From NCBI GenBank assembly GCA_049794535.1, contig JBARCX010000420.1, positions 1-18,417 on the forward strand: DNA of 18,417 nt, in the 5' to 3' direction. A program made the position numbers and the translations under genes. Shown in pieces: positions 6,467 to 14,127 of this stretch. This stretch comes from JBARCX01 sp049794535. GTDB taxonomy: Bacteria; Pseudomonadota; Gammaproteobacteria; Xanthomonadales; Rhodanobacteraceae. The number at the start of each line of letters is the position of its first letter. The stretch's first letter is position 1. Below the pieces are notes generated by a model. The model was given only the letters and a program-made list of their open reading frames with translations, had not been told where the DNA came from and did no database searches.

Positions 6467-8227
6467 CTATTCGCTGCCGAGGCGATACATCTGGCCCGGC
6501 AGATCCTTTTGCGGGATGACAACTTCCACTAAAACGGGTTTGTTCTTGATCCCCGCAATGCGAGGCAACGCGGCTTTCAGCTCGTCCACCGTCGCCACCC
6601 GGATGCCTTCCGCGCCGAAGGCTTTCGCCAACGCGAGGTAGTCCCACTGAGGCAGGATGTCGAAGGCGTCGAATTGATGCTTCGGACCGGGCTCGAAGGC
6701 GGCCATGTCCACGTAAACCTGCTCAATGGCGTAGACCTGATTGCTCATCACGAAGATGACCGCATTGAGCTGGTTACGGGCCAGCGTGGAAAGCGACTGG
6801 CAGACCATCATGAAGCCGCCGTCGCCGGCGACCGTCCATGCGCGCTTGCCGCTGCCCAACTGCGCGCCGGACGCAGCGCCGGTTTCGAAGCCGATGCATT
6901 GCCATGCCGCCGAAGCGATGAAGCTACCCTGCGAAAGGCCGTAACAATTCGTGGCGACGTACATTGCCGAGCTAACGCCATAGGTCATCACAATGTCTTT
7001 CAGCAGGTTCTTGTCCTGCAGAAACTTCATCGTGTGCTCGAAGAACCGGTTGTAGGTGATGATTTGCGGCTTGGCGTCGTACACCGCATCGGAATTGCTA
7101 GCCCAAGGCTCGGGATATTTCGGCTGGGGCGGCGCCTTGACCTTGATCGGATAGCTCTTGCTGGCCTTGAACTTCACAAGCAAGGCTTCCATGAAATCCT
7201 GCAAGGTCACATTGCCATACTTGAAATAACCGGCGCGGACGCCGGCGGTATCGGCCAACACCATGTCAGCGTATTTGGTCTCGACGAGCGCAAGATAATC
7301 GTCGGTGACGATGGCTCCCAGCGTCAGCACGCAATCCGAAGCTTCCACGATGTTTCGCACCGATTCGATCGACGCAGCGTCGGAGTAGGTGCCAATGAAC
7401 TTGTCGCCCTTCTCGTCCAGTACGGCCTTACCGAGCGAGGTCGTGGTGTAGAGAAAGCCGCTCGCGTCGATGATCGCCTTCAGCAGATCAGACAAGCCGA
7501 AGCGCAGGATTTCCACGCCGGCGAGGATCAGCGGATTTTTTGCCGCCGCAATCTGCGTCCAGGCCTCATCCACCGCATTGAGCAGTGCCAGTTCCGGACT
7601 GCGAACGATGCGCGGCTTGAGTGGTGTCTTCGACGGACGCGGACTGGGCTGGCCCCAGACTTCCTTGTAACAGGCGATATACACCGGACGCTTGTGGGTA
7701 ATCGCATCGATCAGCAATTCGTCGATCTGCTCCGCAGCTCCAACGTTGGTGCTGAGCGTGATCGCCTTGACGGTGACGTTCTCGTAGATCTTGCGATCCG
7801 CATCAAGGTCGCCGGTGGAATGATGAAACAGCACATCGTACATGTCGGTGATGTCGCGCATATCAGCACCGGGCGTGGCGCTGATCACCACGATCGGGCT
7901 ACGCTCGACCCAGGCACCGGCAATGGCATTGAGCGCGCTGTAGGTGCTTACGCCGAATTGCAACGAGACCGCTGCAAGGCCACGAGTGCGCGCGTAAGCA
8001 TCGGCGGCGTAGGCGGCGTCCAGCTCGTTGATCGCGCCGACCGTGTTAACGCCCTTGAAGTGCTCCAACGCCTGCGTGAAGTGTTTTACGTAATCGCCCG
8101 GGATTTGGAATACGTCGGTGACGTTCAACTGCTTGAGTCGGGTCAACAGGTAATCGGCAACGGTGAAGTCGGTAACCGAGGGCGTACCTGAGTCGATGAG
8201 TGCTTTTTTCGAGACGATGCGTGTCAT
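6467..8227 (-). CDS. ThDP-dependent 2-keto acid decarboxylase (pyruvate/indolepyruvate decarboxylase type)
   Basis: The 586-residue product has the full set of residues known from pyruvate decarboxylases: D45 in IPGDY, catalytic E68 in AINELDAAYAADAYAR (activates thiamine), the H135-H136 pair in LFHHSTGD, the metal/ThDP motif starting GDG (468-470) and ending at N496, and E502 in YAIEQ. It should convert a 2-keto acid to an aldehyde and CO2. The start at 8225-8227 is chosen because GGGAG lies upstream and its ATG overlaps the stop of a 20-codon ORF (ATGA); an ATG four codons earlier lacks a ribosome site. Next to a predicted amino-acid oxidase, it could act on the keto acid made by that enzyme, giving an aldehyde as in the indolepyruvate or phenylpyruvate routes. 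No aldehyde dehydrogenase or alcohol dehydrogenase is in view. Confidence 0.85.
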   Translation of the reverse strand: MTRIVSKKALIDSGTPSVTDFTVADYLLTRLKQLNVTDVFQIPGDYVKHFTQALEHFKGVNTVGAINELDAAYAADAYARTRGLAAVSLQFGVSTYSALNAIAGAWVERSPIVVISATPGADMRDITDMYDVLFHHSTGDLDADRKIYENVTVKAITLSTNVGAAEQIDELLIDAITHKRPVYIACYKEVWGQPSPRPSKTPLKPRIVRSPELALLNAVDEAWTQIAAAKNPLILAGVEILRFGLSDLLKAIIDASGFLYTTTSLGKAVLDEKGDKFIGTYSDAASIESVRNIVEASDCVLTLGAIVTDDYLALVETKYADMVLADTAGVRAGYFKYGNVTLQDFMEALLVKFKASKSYPIKVKAPPQPKYPEPWASNSDAVYDAKPQIITYNRFFEHTMKFLQDKNLLKDIVMTYGVSSAMYVATNCYGLSQGSFIASAAWQCIGFETGAASGAQLGSGKRAWTVAGDGGFMMVCQSLSTLARNQLNAVIFVMSNQVYAIEQVYVDMAAFEPGPKHQFDAFDILPQWDYLALAKAFGAEGIRVATVDELKAALPRIAGIKNKPVLVEVVIPQKDLPGQMYRLGSE

Positions 8228-8286
8228 ACCGACTCCCATGATTCGCTAGGGCCACTATCTTCATAACTGAGTATCTTGAAAGCCAT
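8224..8286 (-). CDS. 20-residue ORF coupled to the decarboxylase gene
   Basis: An ATG at 8284-8286 has AAGGAG seven bases upstream, the best ribosome site in this cluster. It opens a 20-codon frame whose TGA overlaps the decarboxylase ATG (ATGA). The peptide starts MAFKILSYED and ends SESWESV; it is acidic and has a single Trp. A second ATG at 8289-8291 is too close to the ribosome site and leads into a frame overlapping the enzyme gene. It may be a leader peptide that couples or tunes translation, or a tiny substrate peptide for the enzymes that follow. I cannot tell which. Confidence 0.55.
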   Translation of the reverse strand: MAFKILSYEDSGPSESWESV

Positions 8287-8332
8287 CGCATCGCTCCTTA
8301 AACAGTGGACTTGCCTGGTAAAAGGTGTGCTC

Positions 8333-8361
8333 GTTATATCGGCGGTACTTCAGGTTGCGAA
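8333..8361 (-). promoter_or_regulatory. Sigma70-like promoter of the decarboxylase-oxidase operon
   Basis: On the minus strand TTCGCA (8356-8361) and TATAAC (8333-8338) are separated by 17 bases, giving 4/6 and 5/6 matches to the consensus. Transcription would begin near 8326, about 40 bases before the 20-codon ORF. Confidence 0.5.
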
Positions 8362-8443
8362 AGCCTGACAGTTAACGGACGCGCCGCCTTTCTCACACAT
8401 AAGAGCGGCCATGCCAAAGACATAACCTGCCCGTCTACGCGAA

Positions 8444-8472
8444 ATTAACGCATAGAATAAGCAAGCGTTAAT
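8444..8472. promoter_or_regulatory. Inverted repeat upstream of the decarboxylase promoter, possible activator site
   Basis: ATTAACGC (8444-8451) and GCGTTAAT (8465-8472) are perfect complements separated by 13 bases. The core TTAACG occurs again at 8372-8377, closer to the promoter. The main repeat is about 85-110 bases upstream of the -35 box, a distance suited to an upstream activator such as a LysR-type protein, but no such gene is in the window. Confidence 0.4.
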
Positions 8473-9515
8473 GCACACCTAAGAGGAAATACACATCTTT
8501 CTGTGCTTCATCAGCCCAAGTCCCCCGACTCTTGTGAAAATTCCAATTATCCGTGACATTGCGCGCACGGATTGAGCGAGTGTGCTACTGGACACGTGAC
8601 GCTCATGTATTTTTTTGGAGGTTATTCCGAGGATAGGCACAATAAGAAGTAACTCTGGCCTGCGATCAACATAACGACTCCGGGCTCAAACAACCCGAGG
8701 GCGCAATTGATTAAAGCTGATGCTTCGAGACTTTCGTTCGGCCTCATGCTATTCAAGGCCTGCTGCCTATAAAAGGCAAACGGAGCACTCGGCTCTGCAT
8801 GTGCTTCCACACACTGAGTTCACTAAGTCTCATAGTGAGATTTCGCGCATTCCGGTGGCACGGGCATATTTAGGTGTTAACCGGTGGTTCGCGCCTGTGA
8901 TTTTCATATCTTCCATTACTTGCCGACTAGCGGCGTATCCCCGTGTATCGCGTAGAGGACTAGTTATCCCCGGCCTTCACGTGTCAGTCACGGTTCCCCG
9001 ACATCTTTCTGCGCGCCACTGTGGAGACTGCTCAGCGTGCAATCCGGCGCGCAATGAAAAGCCTCAGAGCTACGCGTTTCATGGGGCCGTAAGGTCAACT
9101 CGTAAGGCGGAGCTTCTTCGGGAAGCCTAAGGCGGTGTGCGCCCTTCTCTACCCGCTTTAGGAATCCCTAATCATCATGTCATCGATGTCGATCATGGAG
9201 TTAGTTCAGCTCGGTGAATGTCCGGCATAGGTGACTACAGTCGTTAATTGCTGAGCGTACGCGGCGAACCATTTCCACAGACAGACTTATCTGCAGGCTC
9301 TTGCAGTGGACGGTCGTTTTGTTGCAGCAAACGGTGTTTGTCGGTCTGGTCCACACACATACACTCGTGTTCACGACAACACGCGCTCGATGCCTGAATT
9401 TGAAGTGGGACATTATGCGTGTCGCATCTACGAAGCGTCGGACGTTCTCTGTCGTGATCGCCCAAAGGTACAAAATATGTGCATTTTCTTACCTGAGTTT
9501 AGCGAGGAATTACCC
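8473..9515. other. About 1 kb without a convincing gene
   Basis: Neither strand has a frame with both a ribosome site and a recognisable protein. A 136-codon plus-strand frame (8720-9127) lacks a ribosome site and resembles no family. Visible structure: an inverted repeat TCACTA (8820-8825) with TAGTGA (8833-8838), and a small hairpin of GCTTC and GAAGC around TTCGG near 9112-9126. The right part must hold the promoter and leader of the MxKDx gene, but no good -35/-10 pair was found. A small RNA gene or a decayed gene is possible. Confidence 0.4.
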
Positions 9516-9812
9516 ATGAAAAACGTCAATTGCATACTGCTTTCCATGTGCCTGGCTCTCGGTGCGGGCAGCGTTTTTGCCCAAGATAACGGGATGGTCA
9601 AGGACACGATGAGCCATGATGGCATGACCCAAACCAGCAAGGCTCACGATGGCATGAAGAAGGACGCGATGGGACACAATGCAATGAAGAAAGACGCGAT
9701 GTCAAAAAGCAATGTGGCAAAAAATGCCATGCCCACGGATGCCAAGAGCAGCGATGCGATGAAGGGCAACGTGAGCCATGACGCCATGCGAAATGATAGC
9801 GTGCAGCCTTAA
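9516..9812 (+). CDS. Secreted MxKDx-repeat protein, 98 residues
   Basis: The ATG at 9516-9518 follows GAGGAA at a good distance, and the frame upstream of it is not needed. Residues 1-22 are a classical signal peptide (MKNVNCILLSMCLALGAGSVFA, with cleavage after VFA). The mature part is a degenerate repeat of the form M-x-K-D-x-M, seen as MVKDTM, MKKDAM (twice) and DAMKGN, spaced with His, Ser and Asn. It matches the pentapeptide MXKDX repeat proteins known from proteobacteria, whose function is not established; the Met- and His-rich surface makes periplasmic metal binding an idea worth testing. It is a single-gene unit closed by its own terminator. Confidence 0.8.
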   Translation: MKNVNCILLSMCLALGAGSVFAQDNGMVKDTMSHDGMTQTSKAHDGMKKDAMGHNAMKKDAMSKSNVAKNAMPTDAKSSDAMKGNVSHDAMRNDSVQP

Positions 9813-9833
9813 AAAAAAACGCAACAGTCCTTT

Positions 9834-9868
9834 GCCCATGCCATCCCGGTTGGCATGGGCGGTTTTTT
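9834..9868 (+). terminator. Strong rho-independent terminator after the MxKDx gene
   Basis: GCCCATGCCA (9834-9843) and TGGCATGGGC (9851-9860) are a perfect 10-bp stem with a 7-base loop, followed by GGTTTTTT. It may also stop leftward transcription from the response-regulator gene, since a run of T lies 14 bases further in that direction. Confidence 0.9.
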
Positions 9869-9915
9869 GCTTTTGCCGAAAGTTCAAATGGCTGCGCAGC
9901 AGCACAGTCTTGGTA

Positions 9916-10671
9916 TCAGCAATTGCTTGACAGCTCCTCCAGACGATTCTGGATGCGCTTACGGTAGCGGCGACTCAGACGGAGGCGAGCTGTGGAATCC
10001 AGTACAACCTCGTATTCGCCATTGTTTTGTAGCGCTAGTCCTCGAACCCGATCGAGGTTGACGATGATCGAGCGGTGGATGCGTGCGAACGTTCGGGCGT
10101 CCAGATCCTGCTCCAGCTCTTGCAGCGTGCGGCGCAAAATATGTGTGACGGCACCTACATGGATGCAGGCGTAGTAGCTTGCCGCTTCGATCCAATCGAT
10201 ATCTGCGACGTTAATGAACAAGGTCTGGCTTTGGCTCTTTACTGCGATCCTGCTGATCGAGCGGTGTTCTGTTGATGCATAACGCGTGAGCTTTTCCTTC
10301 GCGCGCGCGAGGGCACGATTGAAGCGAGCATCATCGAAGGGCTTCAAGAGATAGTCCAGCGCGCCTGCCTCAAAAGCACGCAGCGCATATGTGTCGTAGG
10401 CCGTCACGAAGATGACGGTCTCAGGCATGTCCGCACCGAGGAGCTCGAGTACGTCGAAGCCATCGAATTCGGGCATTTGCACGTCCAGGAACACGAGGTC
10501 TGGCCTGGACCGCCTAACCTCCTTGATCGCCTCCAGCCCTGACCCGCATTCGGTCACCGATGCTATGTCGGGATCGTTGCGCAGCAAAAGTGTGAGATTG
10601 CGCCGCGCCAATGCCTCGTCATCGACGACGAGGACGTGGATTGACTGGGAATAGTTCTCAGGCGATGCCAT
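9916..10671 (-). CDS. LytTR-family response regulator
   Basis: The 251-residue protein has an N-terminal receiver domain with D17-D18, phospho-acceptor D63 (FLDVQMPEFDG), T90 and K110 (DYLLKPF), and a C-terminal LytTR DNA-binding domain from about residue 145 (FINVADIDWIEAASYYACIH, then RTFARIHRSIIVNLDRV and RLRLSRRYRKRI). It should be phosphorylated by the kinase encoded just upstream and bind DNA as a dimer at direct repeats. The ATG directly abuts the kinase stop (TGAATG), with GGAGG five bases before, so translation is coupled. It resembles AlgR and LytR/YehT-type regulators; a more exact name cannot be defended. Targets are unknown; the direct repeat in front of the kinase gene suggests self-control. 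Confidence 0.9.
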   Translation of the reverse strand: MASPENYSQSIHVLVVDDEALARRNLTLLLRNDPDIASVTECGSGLEAIKEVRRSRPDLVFLDVQMPEFDGFDVLELLGADMPETVIFVTAYDTYALRAFEAGALDYLLKPFDDARFNRALARAKEKLTRYASTEHRSISRIAVKSQSQTLFINVADIDWIEAASYYACIHVGAVTHILRRTLQELEQDLDARTFARIHRSIIVNLDRVRGLALQNNGEYEVVLDSTARLRLSRRYRKRIQNRLEELSSNC

Positions 10672-11778
10672 TCACGCCTCCAGGAACGGCAGAGTCACGA
10701 CAACCTCCACCCCGCCTGTGTCGACAGGCCTCAACAGCAGCTTGGATCGGTCACCGTACAAGATATGCAATCGGGTGCGCAGATTGCCCAGGCCGACACC
10801 ACCGGACGTCGCTTCCAGATCCTCCCGAACCCATGGACCATCGTTGTAGATCGTCAGACGAATCATGTCATCACAGCACGCACCTGCGACACGGATTTCG
10901 CCGCCAGCAACGCGCTTGGAGACGCCGTGTTTGATGGCGTTCTCTACGAGCGGCTGCAGCAGCAGATTCGGGACCTGTGCATCCCCGAGCTCGATGGGAA
11001 TGTCTAAACTCACTCGAAGGCGGTCCCCGAAGCGGACTTTCTGGATGTCGATGTAGCGCTGCAGGTACTCAACTTCCTCCGTCAGGGTCACCTGCGCCCG
11101 GTGGGAGTCTTCCGACGCACGGCGCAGAAACTCGCTCAAGCCCACGATCATCCCGATCGCTGCATCGTTGCGTTGGTCTCGTACAAGGCCAACGATCGAA
11201 TTGAGGGTGTTGAACATAAAGTGTGGATCCATCTGGCCCCGTAGTGCAGCAAGCTGCGCTCGAGACAACTCCCCATTGAGCCGCGCGGTCTCGCTCATCT
11301 GCCGCTGCACCCTTTCACGCGAGTCCACAACATAGGTGACGGTCAGGATCAGGGCATAGGCGATCACGAACGTCAGGATCTGGTCGGTAAACGCGGTGTA
11401 CCAGGTGTTTGCGAAGATGGGGGGCGGGTTGTGGTGCCACGGATTGAAAATGACCCGGAGCATTGCCGACCATGCCTCAGCGACCGTGCTGATGATGGCG
11501 AAGGTCGCCAGATGTGCCATCGCCGCCTTCAGAATCGCGCCGTGAGCGATCGGCCGCCTTCGCGCCAGTTCGACGATGAACGGTGTCGCCAATGCCCAGG
11601 GCAGCCAGGATACGAACTCGATAACGAACGGGGAAAGCCAGGCTCTTCGTCCGCCCATGGCGTGCATGATGAGGATGGTTTGACTCGCGTCGAATAGCGC
11701 GCCCGCACACCAGATGGCTGCAATCCAAGTCCAGCGGGTCGCGTGAGTGTCCGAGCGAACGTTAGTCATGACCATCAT
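10672..11778 (-). CDS. LytS/YehU-type sensor histidine kinase
   Basis: From the chosen start (ATG 11776-11778) the protein has 368 residues: four membrane segments (about 17-40, 47-71, 85-108, 126-150), then a His_kinase domain with phospho-acceptor H186 in RGQMDPHFMFNTLNSI, the N-box QPLVENAIKHG (N280), DGP at 313-315 and the G-box GVGLGN (327-332). It senses an unknown signal at the inner membrane and phosphorylates the LytTR regulator next to it. An earlier in-frame ATG (11859) would add 27 residues, but that stretch contains a 21-bp-period direct repeat that looks like an operator, so I prefer the later start. The ribosome site is weak for every choice; ATG 11767-11769 is also possible. 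Confidence 0.85.
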   Translation of the reverse strand: MMVMTNVRSDTHATRWTWIAAIWCAGALFDASQTILIMHAMGGRRAWLSPFVIEFVSWLPWALATPFIVELARRRPIAHGAILKAAMAHLATFAIISTVAEAWSAMLRVIFNPWHHNPPPIFANTWYTAFTDQILTFVIAYALILTVTYVVDSRERVQRQMSETARLNGELSRAQLAALRGQMDPHFMFNTLNSIVGLVRDQRNDAAIGMIVGLSEFLRRASEDSHRAQVTLTEEVEYLQRYIDIQKVRFGDRLRVSLDIPIELGDAQVPNLLLQPLVENAIKHGVSKRVAGGEIRVAGACCDDMIRLTIYNDGPWVREDLEATSGGVGLGNLRTRLHILYGDRSKLLLRPVDTGGVEVVVTLPFLEA

Positions 11779-11811
11779 CGTTACACCAAAGTCATCGCAA
11801 AAATCCGGTAC

Positions 11812-11846
11812 TGCAGCGAACGGCCGGTCCGGTGCAGCGAGCGGCC
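11812..11846. promoter_or_regulatory. Direct repeat with 21-bp period, candidate LytTR operator
   Basis: TGCAGCGAACGGCC (11812-11825) and TGCAGCGAGCGGCC (11833-11846) differ at one base and start exactly 21 bases apart, two turns of the helix. LytTR regulators are known to bind paired direct repeats with this sort of spacing. The pair lies 34-68 bases before the chosen kinase start. Confidence 0.5.
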
Positions 11847-11992
11847 TGGGAAGATGCATAGCGCCTTCGCCAAACTAGGTGACGAACGTAGCCAAGGCGG
11901 AAAACGCAGCGACATTCATCATAGCCATATCCATAAATGGCGTGGTTGACACGAGCACTCATGCATTCGCACTCCAGGAGCCATCACACTGT

Positions 11993-12802
11993 ATGAAAAA
12001 GAATTCAGCGTTCGCCCTCCTCTTCCTTGGCACTGCAACGCTGTTGCATGCCCAGTCCTTATCTCCTCCGGCTTATGTGACCGATGCCGTCGCCGATGCC
12101 GCGCGTCCGGCCGCCGACAAACAAGTCGACAATGATCGCAAGCCGGCTGCGGCGGTCACGTTCGCCGGTATCAAACCGGGCGACAACGTCGCTGACGTGA
12201 TGCCGGGTGGCGGCTACTTCACGCGTATCTTCAGCAAGGTGGTGGGTGCGAAAGGTCATGTGTATGCCGTTATCCCGGAGAGCCTGGCCACCAAAGTACC
12301 CCCGGAAAAGCTCAAGCCCATCCATGCATTGGTTGCCGATCCCGCCTATAGCGGTAACACCAGTCTCGCGATTCGGCCCTATGACCGACTCGACGTCGGC
12401 GCGTCATTGGATGTCGTTTGGACATCCCAGAATTACCACGACGTCTATGGCGCCGTGCCCGTTTTCAGCGTTAGCGGAAGTACTGGCCCCGAGCAGGCAG
12501 CCAAGCTCGATGCCGCTGCGTTCAAAGCGTTAAAGCCAGGTGGTGTTTTTATCGTCGTCGATCATGCGGCCGCACCCGGCTCCGGTGGTAGGGACGCCTC
12601 CACGCTGCATCGCATCGATCCGGCAACGGTCATCGCTCAAGCGAAGGCAGCAGGTTTCGAACTGGAGGCAACCAGTGACGTGCTCAGCAATCCGCAGGAT
12701 GGGCACGACAAATCGGTGTTCGCTCCGGAAATAAAAGGTCACACGGACAAGTTCATGCTGAAGTTCCGCAAGCCCGCAGCAGGATCGAAGACCAATCCGT
12801 GA
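11993..12802 (+). CDS. Exported methyltransferase-like protein
   Basis: The 269-residue product begins with a signal peptide (MKKNSAFALLFLGTATLLHA, cleavage before Q21), then has a class I methyltransferase fold: motif I as VADVMPGGGYFTR (67-79), an acidic position after VYAVIPE, and ALKPGGVFIVVDHAA. It resembles the family of predicted methyltransferases annotated in many Xanthomonadaceae and sphingomonads. Export is odd because S-adenosylmethionine is cytoplasmic, so the fold may bind something else or the protein may lack activity. The frame is open upstream to 11879, but those residues are not signal-like and CAGGAG sits 13 bases before the chosen ATG, slightly far for a ribosome site. 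It stands alone and ends at a hairpin. Confidence 0.75.
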   Translation: MKKNSAFALLFLGTATLLHAQSLSPPAYVTDAVADAARPAADKQVDNDRKPAAAVTFAGIKPGDNVADVMPGGGYFTRIFSKVVGAKGHVYAVIPESLATKVPPEKLKPIHALVADPAYSGNTSLAIRPYDRLDVGASLDVVWTSQNYHDVYGAVPVFSVSGSTGPEQAAKLDAAAFKALKPGGVFIVVDHAAAPGSGGRDASTLHRIDPATVIAQAKAAGFELEATSDVLSNPQDGHDKSVFAPEIKGHTDKFMLKFRKPAAGSKTNP

Positions 12803-12835
12803 TCAAGCTAGAGCGTGTACCGCGTTGACTGAAAA

Positions 12836-12867
12836 ATGGCTAGCCCGTCATCAGTCGGGCTAGGCAT
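12836..12867 (+). terminator. Hairpin terminator after the methyltransferase-like gene
   Basis: ATGGCTAGCCCG and CGGGCTAGGCAT form a 12-bp stem with one mismatch around an 8-base loop (12848-12855), the inner eight pairs being perfect. Only TTTAT follows, so termination may be incomplete. Confidence 0.65.
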
Positions 12868-12996
12868 TTATCCGACTGGCGTGGTGCTGCAATCCGGGTG
12901 ATGTAACGCTGCAAGACAACGAGCCACTCGGCATCCCGCTTCTTTTGCAACCGCCCGTGGCGACGCCGACTTGACCATTCGGAAACAGATATTTTC

Positions 12997-14118
12997 ATGA
13001 AGCGGAAGAAACTCATTCTGATCATCATCACGGTGACGGTGCTCATTGGCACCGCTCATTACTTTCGCAACGATGCGTCTGGAGCGAGCAACGTCGCGCT
13101 CGCTCCACGCACTGCGGTACCAGTAAAAACTGCCGTGGTCACACGAGGTAATCTCGATCTGTCGTTGAACGTTGTGGCGCGCACCGAAGCGTGGTCCACC
13201 GTCACGATACATACGCGCAACTCGGGCCATCTCAAGTCGCTGGGCTTTGCACCCGGCGCAATGGTAAAGAAAGGCGATCTTCTGGCACAGCTCGATCCCT
13301 TGCCGTTCCAAGCTCAGCTCGACCAAGCGATCGGCAATGTTGCCAAAGACAGGGCGCAATTCGACAAAGCGCAGGCGGACCTGCAGCGCTATAGCCAAGT
13401 CGTCGCCAAAGGTTACATCTCGCGTGCTGATTTTGAGGCGTATCAAGCGAACGTCGGCGTCACGCGCGCCACGCTGCAGACCGACCGTGCCGCACAGGAG
13501 TGGGCTCAACTTCAGCTCAGCTATACACGCATCACTGCGCCATTCGACGGTGTTGTCGGGTTGCCGCAGGTCTGGCCCGGCGCAGAGGTCACCGCCGATA
13601 GCACAGACATTGTGGTGATCAACCAGATCGAGCCGCTACGGATCAGCTTTAGCGTTCCGGAAGCCAACTTGAACGCCATTCGCACTGAACTAACGCACGG
13701 CCCCGTGACGGTGCAGGCACGGCTGCCCGGCGATAGCAGCGCGACCTTGCAGGCTCGACTGGAATTCATCGACAACACGGTGGACGTCAATACCAGCACC
13801 ATCGTGCTCAAAGGACGCCTTGAAAACGTGGGCGAACGACTTACGCCGGGCCAGTTCATGCAAGTAAGCATTCCGACCGAACACCTGATCAACGCGGTGA
13901 GTATGCCGGCGCAAGCACTGCAAAGCTCGGACAAGGGTGACTTCGTGTTTGTCATCGGCGCGGATGGCAAAGCTCATCAGCGTTTTGTCGACACCGGATC
14001 CACCGCGGAAGGTCGTATGGTGATCACGCAAGGCCTTCAAGCCGGCGAGCGCGTCGTCACTGATGGCCAGCTATCGTTGAGCGACCGCAGCCTCGTGCGC
14101 GTCGCTGACGGCACATAA
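12997..14118 (+). CDS. RND efflux periplasmic adaptor (membrane fusion protein)
   Basis: The 373-residue protein has an N-terminal membrane anchor (KKLILIIITVTVLIG, residues 4-18), a lipoyl-like half-motif (GHLKSLGFAPGAMVKKGDLLAQLD), a helical hairpin of about 65 residues (QFDKAQADLQRYSQVVAKGYIS and following), the second lipoyl half (LSYTRITAPFDGVVG) and beta-barrel and membrane-proximal domains (LTPGQFMQV). This is the full domain order of MdtA/AcrA-type adaptors that link an inner-membrane RND pump to an outer-membrane channel. The pump gene follows nine bases after its stop, so the two are one operon. No Cys lipobox is present. The ribosome site is weak (GGAA about 16 bases upstream). Substrate is unknown. 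Confidence 0.9.
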   Translation: MKRKKLILIIITVTVLIGTAHYFRNDASGASNVALAPRTAVPVKTAVVTRGNLDLSLNVVARTEAWSTVTIHTRNSGHLKSLGFAPGAMVKKGDLLAQLDPLPFQAQLDQAIGNVAKDRAQFDKAQADLQRYSQVVAKGYISRADFEAYQANVGVTRATLQTDRAAQEWAQLQLSYTRITAPFDGVVGLPQVWPGAEVTADSTDIVVINQIEPLRISFSVPEANLNAIRTELTHGPVTVQARLPGDSSATLQARLEFIDNTVDVNTSTIVLKGRLENVGERLTPGQFMQVSIPTEHLINAVSMPAQALQSSDKGDFVFVIGADGKAHQRFVDTGSTAEGRMVITQGLQAGERVVTDGQLSLSDRSLVRVADGT

Positions 14119-14127
14119 GTCGCAACG

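Noticed and set aside
6674..8191. A 505-codon open frame on the plus strand.
   Set aside because: It is antisense to the decarboxylase gene, whose catalytic residues are all intact, and its translation has no recognisable motif. Long antisense frames are common in GC-rich genes.
8720..9130. A 136-codon plus-strand frame in the gene-poor stretch.
   Set aside because: There is no ribosome site, no recognisable domain, and its composition (many Ser, Arg, His) is like out-of-frame translation. Kept only as a remark on the spacer.
9405..9422. A second dif-like string (ACATTATGCG, 9410-9419), which together with 2934-2950 would bracket the enzyme cluster as a dif-integrated element.
   Set aside because: The central hexamer is GGGACA rather than TATACA, the XerC arm stops matching after TTATGCG, and the ATTT-like arm is two bases out of register. 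A 10-base match is likely chance.
12868..13509. A 213-codon minus-strand frame opposite the RND adaptor.
   Set aside because: The adaptor on the other strand has full domain structure; this frame has no motif and no ribosome site.
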